A stretch of 64,000 nucleotides of DNA from Paracoccus laeviglucosivorans (GTDB taxonomy: Bacteria; Pseudomonadota; Alphaproteobacteria; Rhodobacterales; Rhodobacteraceae), in contig NZ_FXTK01000018.1 of NCBI RefSeq assembly GCF_900182695.1, positions 1 through 64,000 of the forward strand, given 5' to 3'. The notes beneath the pieces are model-generated. The model saw nothing but the letters and a program-made list of their open reading frames with translations. It had not been told where the DNA came from and ran no database searches. Within the stretch, counting starts at the first letter, position 1; every line of letters starts with the position of its first letter. Made by a program: the position numbers and the translations under genes. This document shows, piece by piece, positions 15,966 through 24,651 of the stretch.

Positions 15966-16858
15966 ACCGGATCGCTGCCGTAAAGCTGGGCCTGCGGGCG
16001 GTTCGTCGTCAGCGCCGCCACGACGCCGCGATGCAATTGGCCGCGCAGATACCAGAAGTTGCGCTTGGTTTCATTATCCGCGTTGCGGCGCTGCTGAAGG
16101 CGGCAATAGGCGGCCTTGGCCCCCGCAGTCGCCAACAGCTTGACGCGCGACACGGGCGTGGGTGCGGTGATGATGTGGGTCTGGCCCATGCGGAACCGCC
16201 GATTGGCCAGCCATTCCAGCGTCTGCCGGTTCGGCGGCACCACTTCGTTCAGGATACCGCGTGGCGCGGCGACCGTCCGCATCCCCATCCGGGTCAGACG
16301 CAGAAAGAATTCTGTATCCTCGCCCCCGGTCGTGCCGCGCTGCAGGTCATAGCGTTCCTTGCACCAGGCCATGCCTTTCCAGCGCATGATCGCATTGCCG
16401 CTATTGGCGGTCGGCACGCGCTCCAGTTCCGGGAAGCTGGAGTGGTAGTCGAGTTCGCGCACCCATTTCGGCGTGCCTTGCGGATAATCGGCGACGACCT
16501 TGCCGATGGCGCATTCGACGCCTGCGCTGGTCGCGGCGGCCAGCATCTCGGCCAGCCAGTCGGGCGGGGCGATTTCATCATCGTCCAGACTGGCGATCCA
16601 GTCGGCATCCGTTACCGCGTCCAGACAGGCATTGCGCGCGATCGAGATATTGCGCGCCGGGGCATGGACGTAAATAAGCGGAAAGGGCAGCGACTTTGCC
16701 GCCTGTGTCACGACGGCGCGGGCGCTGTCGGTGTCGTCGTTATCGGCGATGATCAGGCGCAGCTTGTGTTGTTCCAGCCCACGCATCCGTCCGATGGATT
16801 CGATCGTCTCGACCACCATCGGGCGCCTGAAGGTGCACATCAGGATGTCAATCCGCAT
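15962..16858 (-). CDS. Family 2 glycosyltransferase, ExoM-like
   Basis: 298 residues. GT-A fold start MRIDILMCTFRRPMVVETI, then the family signature IADNDDTDSARAVV, the stretch ARNISIARNACLDAV, and the DXD-type metal site ASLDDDEIAPPDWLAE near residue 90. These blocks match ExoM, which adds a glucose in succinoglycan assembly. The start ATG at 16858 lies inside the end of the previous gene (11-bp overlap); the ORF's earlier ATG (16888) would lengthen the overlap. It presumably extends the lipid-linked oligosaccharide on the cytoplasmic face. Confidence 0.82.
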   Translation of the reverse strand: MRIDILMCTFRRPMVVETIESIGRMRGLEQHKLRLIIADNDDTDSARAVVTQAAKSLPFPLIYVHAPARNISIARNACLDAVTDADWIASLDDDEIAPPDWLAEMLAAATSAGVECAIGKVVADYPQGTPKWVRELDYHSSFPELERVPTANSGNAIMRWKGMAWCKERYDLQRGTTGGEDTEFFLRLTRMGMRTVAAPRGILNEVVPPNRQTLEWLANRRFRMGQTHIITAPTPVSRVKLLATAGAKAAYCRLQQRRNADNETKRNFWYLRGQLHRGVVAALTTNRPQAQLYGSDPV

Positions 16859-17906
16859 GATGCTGTCTCCGATTGAAAAGAATACCACTTAAAAATCCGG
16901 CGCCCCACGGCACATGCATCGCGGCCAGGGCAGGACCGGCCCAAAGCCCGCATGTGCTGGAATGGCGAAATGCCATGGCCAGCGATGCGCCGACCAGCAC
17001 GGTAAGGTAAAGCATCGGCCAGGCAAGTCCCAATCCGACCAGCCCGCCCAGCCCGAACAGCGCACCCAAGGCCGCCAGCAGCAGCCCGCCCGCGATCAGC
17101 ACAAGGTTCACCGCTGGCGCGATCTGGCGCATCCGGGGGCGCATGGCGTGTTTGGTGACGGTGCGCGCACGGCCTCTGCCGTAATTCCAGTATTGCCGCG
17201 CCAGCTTTTTCATCGTCGGCCGCATCCAGTAATCCAGCCGCAGATCGGCAGCCAGCCAGATGCGCCCGCCCGCTTTGCGCAGACGATGGTCCAGTTCAGC
17301 GTCCTCGTTATGGCTGAAGCTGGCATCGTAGCCGCCGACGCGGTGGAACCAGTCCAGCCGCATGGCGGCATGGTGGCCGTGATCGACCTCGCCCGAGGCG
17401 CGACCGCCGCGATGGGCCGACCCGCCCGAGCCGACGGGCGTATCCACGATCCATGCAGCGGCGCGCTGGAAGCAGGTCTTGCCGCGCGAATCCATCGGCA
17501 CCACGACCGAGGCGCAATCATGTTCCACCAGCAGATCCGCCGCCCGCATCGCGTAGCCCGGCGGATATAGCGCATGGGCATCGGCGCGCAGCAGGATGCG
17601 GTGTTGCGGTGTGGCGCAAAGCCGGACGGCATGGTTGATGCCCGCCGATTGCAGCCGGGCCGGGTTGTCGATCAGGCGCAGGTTCGGGAATTCGGACGAA
17701 AGCCGCGCCACGATTTCGCGCGTGGCATCGCGGCTGCCGCCATCGGCCACAACCACATCGGCCTGCATCAGCCGGGGATCGCCCGCCATCAGCGACCGCA
17801 GACAAGGCTCGATCGCTGCGGCTTCGTTCAGGGCGGGGACGACGATCAGCACCTCCTCGCCACGGACGGCGGGGGTCAGGCTGTCGATCTGGGATAGCTG
17901 GTTCAT
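16848..17906 (-). CDS. Family 2 glycosyltransferase, ExoA-like, membrane-anchored
   Basis: 352 residues. It begins with the GT2 core EVLIVVPALNEAAAIEPCLRSL, then VVADGGSRDATREIV and the nucleotide-sugar/metal region LLRADAHALYPPGYAMRAADLL. A C-terminal membrane section of two or three helices follows (VNLVLIAGGLLLAALGALFGLGG). The arrangement matches ExoA, a glucosyltransferase of succinoglycan assembly. The start ATG at 17906 is chosen over the ORF start at 17996, whose leader is proline-rich and unconserved. It overlaps the flippase stop by 4 bp. Confidence 0.82.
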   Translation of the reverse strand: MNQLSQIDSLTPAVRGEEVLIVVPALNEAAAIEPCLRSLMAGDPRLMQADVVVADGGSRDATREIVARLSSEFPNLRLIDNPARLQSAGINHAVRLCATPQHRILLRADAHALYPPGYAMRAADLLVEHDCASVVVPMDSRGKTCFQRAAAWIVDTPVGSGGSAHRGGRASGEVDHGHHAAMRLDWFHRVGGYDASFSHNEDAELDHRLRKAGGRIWLAADLRLDYWMRPTMKKLARQYWNYGRGRARTVTKHAMRPRMRQIAPAVNLVLIAGGLLLAALGALFGLGGLVGLGLAWPMLYLTVLVGASLAMAFRHSSTCGLWAGPALAAMHVPWGAGFLSGILFNRRQHHAD

Positions 17907-19258
17907 GGCGTCACCGTGGCTGAAGGGGTGGCGGGGCTGCGGATCAGGTGGCGCAGGTTTCCAAGGGTAGGGTCGATGCCAAGCCTGCGGCGGCACAGCA
18001 CGGTCATGGTCGCTTGGCCCAGCAGATGCGCTGCAACCGCGCCCACTGCCGCGCCGACGACGCCGAACAGCGCGCCAAGGCCGCAGATCGCGACCATGCA
18101 GCCAAGCGCCCCGGTCAGGTTGCCGGTGAAATCCGACCTGCCATAGCCGCGCGACGACAGCAGCACCGATGCCGGACCAAACAGGATCGAGATGGCGGGG
18201 ATCAGCAGCATCACCAGCAGCGCGGGATATGCCGCGTCGAACTGGGCCCCGAACCAGCCAAGCGCGGTGCGACCCATCAGCAGAACCAGCGCTGTGCCCA
18301 ACATCAGCCCGGCCAGCTTGATCGCGCCAGAACTGGCCAGCAGCTTGTCGCGCCGTCCGGGCTGGCCCGCAGCCATTGCCTGCGCGATTCGCGGGCTAAA
18401 GGCCACGTCGACCGCGACCACGCCGAAATTGATGATGTTCACGATGGAAAAGGCGACGGCGAACAGGCTGATTTCCGTCCCGGTCAGCACAAGCGCTGCC
18501 GTGGCGATCAGGATGGCCTTGCGATATTCGTTCATCACCAGACCCGGCGTCAGCCAAAGGCCAAGCCGCGTCCAGCCCTGCCAGCCCGTGCTGTCGCCGC
18601 GCGTTGCGCCCAGAAAGGCGAAGTCGTCGCGCAGCAGGCGGTTCTGGATGACGACCGTGATGCCTTCGGACAGCGCGTAAAGCGCCACGACATGCCACGG
18701 CAGCAGCGGGATACGGGCCAGCGCGGCAATGCCCAGCCCCAAGGTCAACACCACGGGGCCGGTCAGCAAGCGCGGCAGCAGCCCCTTGCGCATCACGCCA
18801 AGCGCCGTGGCGTGGCGGGCGGTCATGCGTGCCATCGCCACCAGCACGACCGCCAAGGCCATGGCGGCCAATGTCGCGGGCGTCTGGAAAACGGTCAGCC
18901 CGCCCAGCCAGACGCCCAGCACCAGCAGCGCAAGGATCGGTGCGGTGATCAGGGCAAGCCGGCGGTTGAAGCGGACGAAGCCTGCCGCCTGATCCCAGCG
19001 GTCATTCTGGCGCGCGGGGACGATCGCCCGCATCGATCCCGATTCCACATTCAGCGTGATCAGGATCGACGCGATCTGCGCGATCGAGATGGCTTGCAGT
19101 GCGATGCCCGACGCCTCGGGCTGCAGCAGCCGGACCAGCAGCAGCGTCCAAAGCAGGGCCAGCAAATTGGCGCCGACGCGGGCAACGATCAGCAGCATGG
19201 AATCGATCAGCCCCGCCGAATGTTCGCGCCCTAGTCGCGGCGTTGCAGCCCTAGTCAT
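17903..19258 (-). CDS. Polysaccharide flippase (Wzx-like, MOP superfamily)
   Basis: 451 residues with about twelve hydrophobic helices. The N-terminal GLIDSMLLIVARVGANLLALLWTLLLVRLLQPEASG is the usual start of Wzx/PST family flippases, which move the lipid-linked repeat unit across the inner membrane. Later segments such as EISLFAVAFSIVNIINFGVVAVDVAFSPRIAQ and LLVMLLIPAISILFGPASVLLSSRGYG fit. I saw no Wzy polymerase or chain-length regulator in the window, so the cluster is either partial or completed elsewhere. It begins 285 bp after exoY ends. Confidence 0.85.
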   Translation of the reverse strand: MTRAATPRLGREHSAGLIDSMLLIVARVGANLLALLWTLLLVRLLQPEASGIALQAISIAQIASILITLNVESGSMRAIVPARQNDRWDQAAGFVRFNRRLALITAPILALLVLGVWLGGLTVFQTPATLAAMALAVVLVAMARMTARHATALGVMRKGLLPRLLTGPVVLTLGLGIAALARIPLLPWHVVALYALSEGITVVIQNRLLRDDFAFLGATRGDSTGWQGWTRLGLWLTPGLVMNEYRKAILIATAALVLTGTEISLFAVAFSIVNIINFGVVAVDVAFSPRIAQAMAAGQPGRRDKLLASSGAIKLAGLMLGTALVLLMGRTALGWFGAQFDAAYPALLVMLLIPAISILFGPASVLLSSRGYGRSDFTGNLTGALGCMVAICGLGALFGVVGAAVGAVAAHLLGQATMTVLCRRRLGIDPTLGNLRHLIRSPATPSATVTP

Positions 19259-19350
19259 GGCACGGACATTTCAACGCGTGAACGCTGGCAATCTGCACGG
19301 ACGGGGCAGGGCTGGCACTTGGCTGCAATTCGTGTTTTGATTGCAGGATC

Positions 19351-19593
19351 ATGATGGGTATTCTTCTCACAGGGCTTGCCGCAGGTGCCATCGCCGGGTT
19401 CATCGCCGCCGGGCTGGCGGGGACGGGCCTGTTGGGCACAGTTTTGGTCATGCTGGCCACCGCGAATCTGGTCGCGCTGGCCGGGTTCGCACTGCGCCTG
19501 AGGCGTGAAGACCGAAAGGGCGCCCCGAAAGGCGCCCGCTTGGTCACTTCCCGGTCGCTCCAACAACAACCATCACGGTCCGGGCGAGAATAG
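19351..19593 (+). CDS. Possible small membrane protein, 80 residues
   Basis: Residues 2-52 form two glycine/alanine-rich hydrophobic helices (GILLTGLAAGAIAGFIAAG, then TVLVMLATANLVALAGFAL), followed by a basic tail. A GCAGGATC stretch precedes the ATG. Against it: the last 26 codons run antisense through the exoY terminator and the exoY 3' end, and I recognise no family. It lies in the gap between exoY and the flippase on the opposite strand. Confidence 0.4.
   Translation: MMGILLTGLAAGAIAGFIAAGLAGTGLLGTVLVMLATANLVALAGFALRLRREDRKGAPKGARLVTSRSLQQQPSRSGRE
19515..19537 (-). terminator. Intrinsic terminator after exoY
   Basis: On the minus strand GGGCGCC-TTTCG-GGCGCCC followed by TTT, starting 6 bp after the exoY stop. 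It suggests the initiating transferase is at least partly transcribed apart from the flippase and glycosyltransferase genes downstream. Confidence 0.7.
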
Positions 19594-20251
19594 AGATATC
19601 CATCGGCAGCGAATGGGCCTGCGCGTAATTGCGGTCCATCCGAACACGTTCGTCATAGGAAACATTGTTGCGGCCGCTGACCTGCCACATGCCGGTCAGG
19701 CCGGGACGCACCGCGTGATAGGCGTGAACCGAATCACCATAACGCTCCAGCTCGGGCGCGGTGACGGGGCGCGGGCCCACCAGGCTCATGTCGCCGCGGA
19801 TGATGTTCCACAGCTGAGGCAGTTCATCCAGGCTGGTGCGGCGCAGCGTATGACCCAGCTTGGTGATGCGCGGATCCTTGTCCAGCTTGCGGTTTTCTTC
19901 CCATTCGCGACGCGCCTCGGGGTCTTTGTCCAGCAGGTCGTTCAGCCGCTTTTCGGCATCGGGAACCATGGTGCGGAACTTGAGACAGCGGAACTTGCGG
20001 CCATCGCGGCCAATGCGTTCATGCCCGAAAATCATGCCCTTACCCTGAAGCCTTACGAAAAAAGCAACAATCAGGATGATGGGCAGAAAGATTGCACCGA
20101 TCGTCAGGGCGCCACTGACATCAAGCGTTCTTTTACCAACAGTGCTGTACCAATTCTTTTGAAAAATCGGCGCGGGCGACAGCCGCGGTTGCCCCCCCAT
20201 AGCGTGCCGTTCGAGGGTCTCTGGGATCGGCTTTACGGCGTCAGACAACAT
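19544..20251 (-). CDS. exoY: Undecaprenyl-phosphate sugar phosphotransferase (ExoY-like)
   Basis: 235 residues. It initiates repeat-unit assembly by moving a hexose-1-phosphate (galactose in ExoY) from UDP-sugar to undecaprenyl phosphate. There is one N-terminal membrane helix (ALTIGAIFLPIILIVAFFV near residues 45-63), then the bacterial sugar transferase domain: GHERIGRDGRKFRCLKFRTM, LRRTSLDELPQLWNIIRGDMSLVGPRP and the C-terminal RPGLTGMWQVSGRN. I choose ATG 20251 because AGGAG lies nine bases before it; ATG 20272 is the alternative. It lacks the long WbaP membrane domain, as ExoY does. Confidence 0.88.
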   Translation of the reverse strand: MLSDAVKPIPETLERHAMGGQPRLSPAPIFQKNWYSTVGKRTLDVSGALTIGAIFLPIILIVAFFVRLQGKGMIFGHERIGRDGRKFRCLKFRTMVPDAEKRLNDLLDKDPEARREWEENRKLDKDPRITKLGHTLRRTSLDELPQLWNIIRGDMSLVGPRPVTAPELERYGDSVHAYHAVRPGLTGMWQVSGRNNVSYDERVRMDRNYAQAHSLPMDISILARTVMVVVGATGK

Positions 20252-20322
20252 AGGTACTCGCTCCTGAAACATGCGCCAAGCATCCGGGTGAATAGAAACT
20301 TTCTCTATCGCCCAGATAAATA

Positions 20323-20335
20323 ACAGAACTTCTGT
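20323..20335. promoter_or_regulatory. Palindrome upstream of exoY
   Basis: ACAGAA-C-TTCTGT is a perfect 13-bp inverted repeat, 72-84 bp before the exoY start codon. Position and symmetry fit an operator; the regulator is unknown. Confidence 0.4.
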
Positions 20336-20592
20336 CCTAAACTGTGCTCCGCAGCGGGATTCTGTCAATTGTTCGCGATGATTATTTGCGTTGTTCGGCG
20401 GAATTTTGCTGCGCGGCAGAAAACTTCCGACGACTCTGCCTAGAGATTACACCCTGAGATTGAATTACTGCCATATGACGGTCGGAAAGCATTTCCATAC
20501 TAATTCTCGTGTCACTGAAAACATTAAAATTTTACCGGACAGTAAGGATTGATTCTTTTGGCGTCTAACAACTTTTGGTTGCCAATCTATAC

Positions 20593-20611
20593 ATTCCGCA
20601 ATTGGCGGAAT
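20593..20611. repeat. Inverted repeat ATTCCGC-aattg-GCGGAAT
   Basis: Seven-base perfect arms with a five-base centre, in the AT-rich intergenic region. Its right half recurs near 20397. This may be a binding site for a dimeric regulator of the exopolysaccharide locus. Confidence 0.4.
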
Positions 20612-20865
20612 TTCGCTTATACGGTATTTTTGTAAGTCGATGTGCTTAACTATTGCACAGGCATCTATGCCCTTATGGGTAGTATTATCATTTTGGCATC
20701 AAGTGGATATAGACAGATTTTGCTGCTTGATCGACACTGTATAGATAGGCGCATCTTTGCCGATTATATGTTCTTAATGAGTTTAAGCGGGTGGCAGGGT
20801 TTCCGATCTAACCTGTGCTGGCAGCAGTTCCTATGCCTTTGCCCGGATGTGCTGAAAATTCCCAG

Positions 20866-20898
20866 CTTCGGGCCGTCGGGCAAGTCGGCGGCCCGAAG
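20866..20898. repeat. 10-bp-stem hairpin, possible terminator
   Basis: CTTCGGGCCG (20866-20875) pairs with CGGCCCGAAG (20889-20898) across a 13-nt loop. On the plus strand it is followed by TTTC only, so as a terminator it is weak. No gene ends just before it on either strand. Confidence 0.45.
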
Positions 20899-21121
20899 TT
20901 TCACCACATCTGAAGCCCGCCCAAGCCGGGCGCGAGGTGCATCGTGACGCTACATCTTGGGATAGAAAGTGCAGATTTGCTGCGGTGCAGCACGAAAACC
21001 TGCCGGAAGTGCGACATAAGTGTCATTTCGACCGTAGTTTTGGCTATATTACTTGGCAGTATTCGATTGGAAACCGGCGGTCGCCTGTAAACGGGCGGGC
21101 CGATGTGGACAGGTCAAGCAT

Positions 21122-22003
21122 ATGGAGATGGATGCCCATATCGGACATCTTGCGGCGCCCCTTCCAAAGGGCGACCAAAAGCTGGTCGATTTCATTGTGA
21201 TCGGCACGATGCGCGCAGGAACCACGTTGCTGCATGACATTCTGGCCCGTCATCCGCAAATCTCGATGGCGCGGATGAAAGAGACGGACTATTTCATCGC
21301 CGAGAAAAACTATCCACGCGGGAATGATTGGTATGTCTCGCAATTTGACGTTGAAAAGCCACTTTGAGGCGAGATCAGCCCGAACTATTCCAAGCTTCGC
21401 GATTTTCCCGGTGTGCCAAAGCGGATATTCGAAGCCTGCCCCGATGTGCGGCTGATATACCTGCTGCGTGATCCCGTCGCGCGTGCGGTTTCGCAATATA
21501 CCCATGCTTGGAACATGGGCCGACTGCGCAAAACCCCCGCCGAGCTTGCAGGCCAGCACCAGTTCCAAAGCATCATGGACGCAAGCCACTATGCCCGCCA
21601 ACTGCGGGCATATCTGGATTATTTCCACCCCGATCAGATCCTTGTTCTGGATTTCGAGACGCTTCTTTCTGCGCCGCAGGGGCATCTGGATGCGATCCTG
21701 CGCCATATCGGTGCGGAGCCGATGGGGGTGCCGACACTGTCGGCACATAACGGCAATGACGAATTGGAAAGGGTGCCGAAATCCATGCTGCGGCTGACGC
21801 ATGGGCGTCTGCGCCCGCTGCTGACGCGGTTGGTGGGTCCGAAGATGCGCGGGCAATTGCGCAGGCTGATGGCGCGCGGACCAAGGCGTGGTGCGCCGGG
21901 CTTTCCCGACGCGCTGCTGCAGTCAATGCGCGACGATCTGGCCGAGGACACCCGCCGCTTGCGTCATATGACGGGGCAGGAATTCTCGAAGTGGTCGATA
22001 TAG
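21122..22003 (+). pseudogene. Sulfotransferase interrupted by an in-frame TGA
   Basis: The reading frame from ATG 21122 to the stop at 22003 (293 codons) is a continuous sulfotransferase except for TGA at 21365-21367 (codon 82). Before it: the PAPS 5'-phosphosulfate site FIVIGTMRAGTTLLHDILARHP. After it, in the same frame: GEISPNYSKLRDFPGVPKRI, then RLIYLLRDPVARAVSQYTHAW, the 3'-phosphate binding block. A single G-to-A change from TGG would restore Trp before GEISP. The gene would sulfate a carbohydrate, fitting the adjacent exopolysaccharide genes. The second half alone lacks the PAPS loop, so the product should be inactive. Confidence 0.85.
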
Positions 22004-22036
22004 AGCGACGGGACCGATAGTGTCCCCGCTTGCCGC

Positions 22037-23536
22037 TCAGTCATAAAGCCCGCCGAACTGATCGTGCAGCAGGTTCTTCTGGACCTTTCCCATGGTGTTG
22101 CGGGGCAGGACGTCCATGAACAGCACGCGCTTGGGCAGCTTGAATTTCGCCAGCCGCCCTTCAAGTGCGGACAGAACCTCGGCCTCGGACGGGGGGGCGG
22201 GGCCGACGATCACCGCCGTCACGCCTTCGCCGAAATCGCGATGCGGCAGGCCGATCACGGCGGATTCGGTGACGCCGGGCAGGGCGTCGATCTCGGTCTC
22301 GATTTCCTTGGGATAGACGTTGTAGCCGCCGGTGATGATCAGATCCTTGCCGCGCCCGACGATGTGCAGATAGCCCGAATCGTCGATGCGCCCCAGATCG
22401 CCGGTGATGAAGAAGCCGTTGTCGCGCAGCTCGGCGGCGGTCTTTTCGGGCATCTGCCAATAGCCCTTGAAGACGTTCGGCCCGCGCACCTCGATCATGC
22501 CGATCTCGCCCTGGGGCAGTTCGGCGCCGGTTTCGGGGTCGGTCACGATGATCTCGACGCCGGGCAGGGGCATCCCCACCGTCCCCGCCACCCGGTCGCC
22601 GTGATAGGGGTTCGAGGCGTTCATGTTGGTTTCCGTCATGCCGTAACGCTCAAGGATCGCGTGGCCCGTCCGCGCCCGCCATTCGCGATGCGTGTCCGCC
22701 AGCAGCGGCGCCGAGCCCGAGATGAACAGCCGCATCCGCGCCGTGGTTTCGGCGTTCAGCATGTCGTCCTGCAAAAGCCGGGTGTAGAATGTCGGCACGC
22801 CCATGAGGACGGTCGCGCGGCTCATGTCTTCGAAGATGCGGTCCACGTCGAATTTGGGCAGGAAGATCATCGACGCGCCGGAAAACAGCGTCACATTGGT
22901 CGCGACGAACAGGCCATGGGTGTGAAAGATCGGCAAAGCGTGGATCAGCACGTCGCGGGCGGTATATTCCCACGCCTGGATCAGCGCGCGGGTGTTCGAC
23001 ACCAGGTTGCCATGCGTCAGCATCGCGCCCTTGGACCGCCCCGTCGTCCCCGAGGTATATAGCAGCGCCGCCAGATCATCCGCGCCGCGCGGCACGGTCG
23101 CGAAATCCTGCGGCTGGCCGTCGGTCGCGTCGGTCAGGCTGCCTTGCCCATCCGCGCCCAGCGTCAGCAGTCGGGCGCTGCCTGCGGCCGATGCCAGCGC
23201 CTCGGCCCGCGCCGGATCGCAGACAAAGATCGCCGGGGTGGCGTCGCCGATGAAATAGGCGATCTCGGTGGGCGTATAGCCGGTGTTCAGCGGCAGGAAG
23301 ACCGCGCCCGCCCGCACCGTCGCCAGATACAGGATGATCGCCTCGACGGATTTTTCCACCTGCGCCGCCACGCGGTCACCGGGCTGCACGCCAAGCGCCA
23401 CCAGCGCATTCGCCATGCGTCCCGTGCGGGCAGTCAGGTCGGCATAGGTGATGCGCTCGGCGGAAAGCGTCTCGATGGCGGTGGCGGCGGGGTCCGTGAT
23501 GCCGCGCGCGAGGATGTCGAAAAGATTGTCGCTCAT
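22037..23536 (-). CDS. matB: Malonyl-CoA synthetase (acyl-CoA ligase)
   Basis: 499 residues of the ANL adenylating superfamily. Motifs in order: AMP-binding loop LYTSGTTGRSKGAMLTHGNL near residue 155, YGMTETNMNASNPY, the hinge FFITGDLGRIDDSGYLHIVGRGKDLIITGGYNVYP and the catalytic Lys in PRNTMGKVQKN near the end. The MNASNPYHGDRVAGTVGMPLPGV segment resembles MatB, which makes malonyl-CoA from malonate. The start ATG at 23536 is spaced six bases from AAGGA. No malonate transporter or decarboxylase is adjacent, so the substrate is likely, not certain. Confidence 0.82.
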   Translation of the reverse strand: MSDNLFDILARGITDPAATAIETLSAERITYADLTARTGRMANALVALGVQPGDRVAAQVEKSVEAIILYLATVRAGAVFLPLNTGYTPTEIAYFIGDATPAIFVCDPARAEALASAAGSARLLTLGADGQGSLTDATDGQPQDFATVPRGADDLAALLYTSGTTGRSKGAMLTHGNLVSNTRALIQAWEYTARDVLIHALPIFHTHGLFVATNVTLFSGASMIFLPKFDVDRIFEDMSRATVLMGVPTFYTRLLQDDMLNAETTARMRLFISGSAPLLADTHREWRARTGHAILERYGMTETNMNASNPYHGDRVAGTVGMPLPGVEIIVTDPETGAELPQGEIGMIEVRGPNVFKGYWQMPEKTAAELRDNGFFITGDLGRIDDSGYLHIVGRGKDLIITGGYNVYPKEIETEIDALPGVTESAVIGLPHRDFGEGVTAVIVGPAPPSEAEVLSALEGRLAKFKLPKRVLFMDVLPRNTMGKVQKNLLHDQFGGLYD

Positions 23537-23757
23537 CATGGGTCCTTTCAGGTTGTCGGCGGCAGGGCACGTCAAGTCGGGTCGCATCTGTCACAGCGTC
23601 CCGCAGATGCGGCCATTGGGCTGCCATTCGCGATCAAGTGGCAAGCGCCTTATTCACTTGGCATGATGCCGTTTTCGGGCGGCACCAAACGGAGCCGCCC
23701 GATCCTGTCGGCTTGCAGGCTGTCGCGATGATCTGGTTGCGGCTAGGCCGTCTGGGC

Positions 23758-24651
23758 TTAGGCGGCGGCTGCGTCCACCGCCAGCATGTAAAGCCCGGTG
23801 GTTGCGGTAATGAACAGCCGATTGCCGCGCGGCCCGCCAAAGCACAGGTTCGACACCACCTGCGGCACCAGAATTTTGCCCAGCAATGTGCCTTCCGGCG
23901 CGAATACATGCACGCCGTCCGCCGCCGAGGACCAGATATTCCCCCGATCATCACAGCGAATACCGTCCGGCAGGCCCGCGTCGATGGTGGCGAAATCGCG
24001 GCCATTCGCCACGCTGTCGCCCACAACGTCAAAGACCCGGATCACCGGCGGCACGGCGGCATCGTGGCTGGAGCCGGACTCGGCCACGTAAAGCAGCGTC
24101 TCGTCGGGGGAAAAACACAGCCCGTTCGGCTGGGTGAAATCGGTTATGACGGCGCGGGCCTCGCCGCCTTCGGGGCCCATGCGCCAGACATGGCTGCCGG
24201 GCTGTTCCGGCGTGGCCTTGTAGCCTTCAAGGTCGGACAGGATGCCGTAGGTCGGATCGGTGAACCAGATGCTGCCGTCGCGGCGCACCACCACGTCATT
24301 GGGCGAATTCAGCCGTTTGCCGCCCGCATGGCTGGCCAGCGTCGTCAGCGTGCCGTCATGTTCGGTGCGCGTCACGGCGCGAAGTCCGTGGTGACAGGTC
24401 ACCAGCCGCCCCTGCGGGTCGCGGGTGTTACCGTTGGAATAGCCCGAATCCTCGCGGAAAATGCTGCACCCGGTTTCAGCGGTCCAACGCATCATCCGAT
24501 GCGCCGGAATGTCGGAGAACAGCAGCATCTGTGCGGCGGGGAACCAGACCGGCCCCTCGGCCCATTCGAAGCCCTCGCCGATCTGGTGCAGCTGGGCATT
24601 GGGATGGATCAGCGCCCGGAAACGCGGGTCGCGTTGGTCATAGATGGTCAT
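23758..24651 (-). CDS. SMP-30/gluconolactonase-family sugar lactonase
   Basis: 297 residues, six-bladed propeller. Family blocks: GEGFEWAEGPVWFPAAQMLLFSDIPAHRMMRW with the metal-binding Glu near residue 27, SGYSNGNTRDPQGRLVTCHHGLRAVTR, LNSPNDVVVRRDGSIWFTDPTYGI with the metal-binding Asn, and DGIRCDDRGNIWSSAADGVHVF. It hydrolyses aldonolactones after sugar oxidation. The start overlaps the preceding permease stop by 4 bp, making it the last gene of the CUT2 sugar operon and suggesting the imported sugar is oxidised to a lactone. Confidence 0.9.
   Translation of the reverse strand: MTIYDQRDPRFRALIHPNAQLHQIGEGFEWAEGPVWFPAAQMLLFSDIPAHRMMRWTAETGCSIFREDSGYSNGNTRDPQGRLVTCHHGLRAVTRTEHDGTLTTLASHAGGKRLNSPNDVVVRRDGSIWFTDPTYGILSDLEGYKATPEQPGSHVWRMGPEGGEARAVITDFTQPNGLCFSPDETLLYVAESGSSHDAAVPPVIRVFDVVGDSVANGRDFATIDAGLPDGIRCDDRGNIWSSAADGVHVFAPEGTLLGKILVPQVVSNLCFGGPRGNRLFITATTGLYMLAVDAAAA

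Larger units (their letters stand above)
20252..21121. other. AT-rich intergenic region between exoY and the sulfotransferase pseudogene
   Basis: About 870 bp with no credible gene. The stretch 20380-20800 is visibly more AT-rich than the rest of the window. It must hold the divergent promoters of exoY and the sulfotransferase, and it contains several inverted repeats (listed separately) plus GGCGGAATTT occurring twice (about 20397 and 20604). A 101-codon ORF at 20642-20947 has no recognisable domain or ribosome site and I do not call it. Composition and the pseudogene next to it hint at acquired or decaying DNA. Confidence 0.6.

Noticed and set aside
18396..18698. Short frames antisense and in alternate frames inside the flippase and glycosyltransferase genes
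   Set aside because: They are shadows produced by high-GC codon usage, with no independent start signals.
20642..20947. 101-codon ORF in the AT-rich intergenic region
   Set aside because: No ribosome site and no domain, and its C-terminal part reads through the 20866-20898 hairpin.
21365..21367. TGA as a selenocysteine codon in the sulfotransferase
   Set aside because: The family position expects Trp or a similar residue before GEISP, no Cys is found there in relatives as I know them, and no bacterial SECIS-like hairpin is evident just downstream.
23588..23757. Gene remnant between matB and the SMP-30 gene
   Set aside because: Only short frames antisense or overlapping real genes; no recognisable protein fragment.
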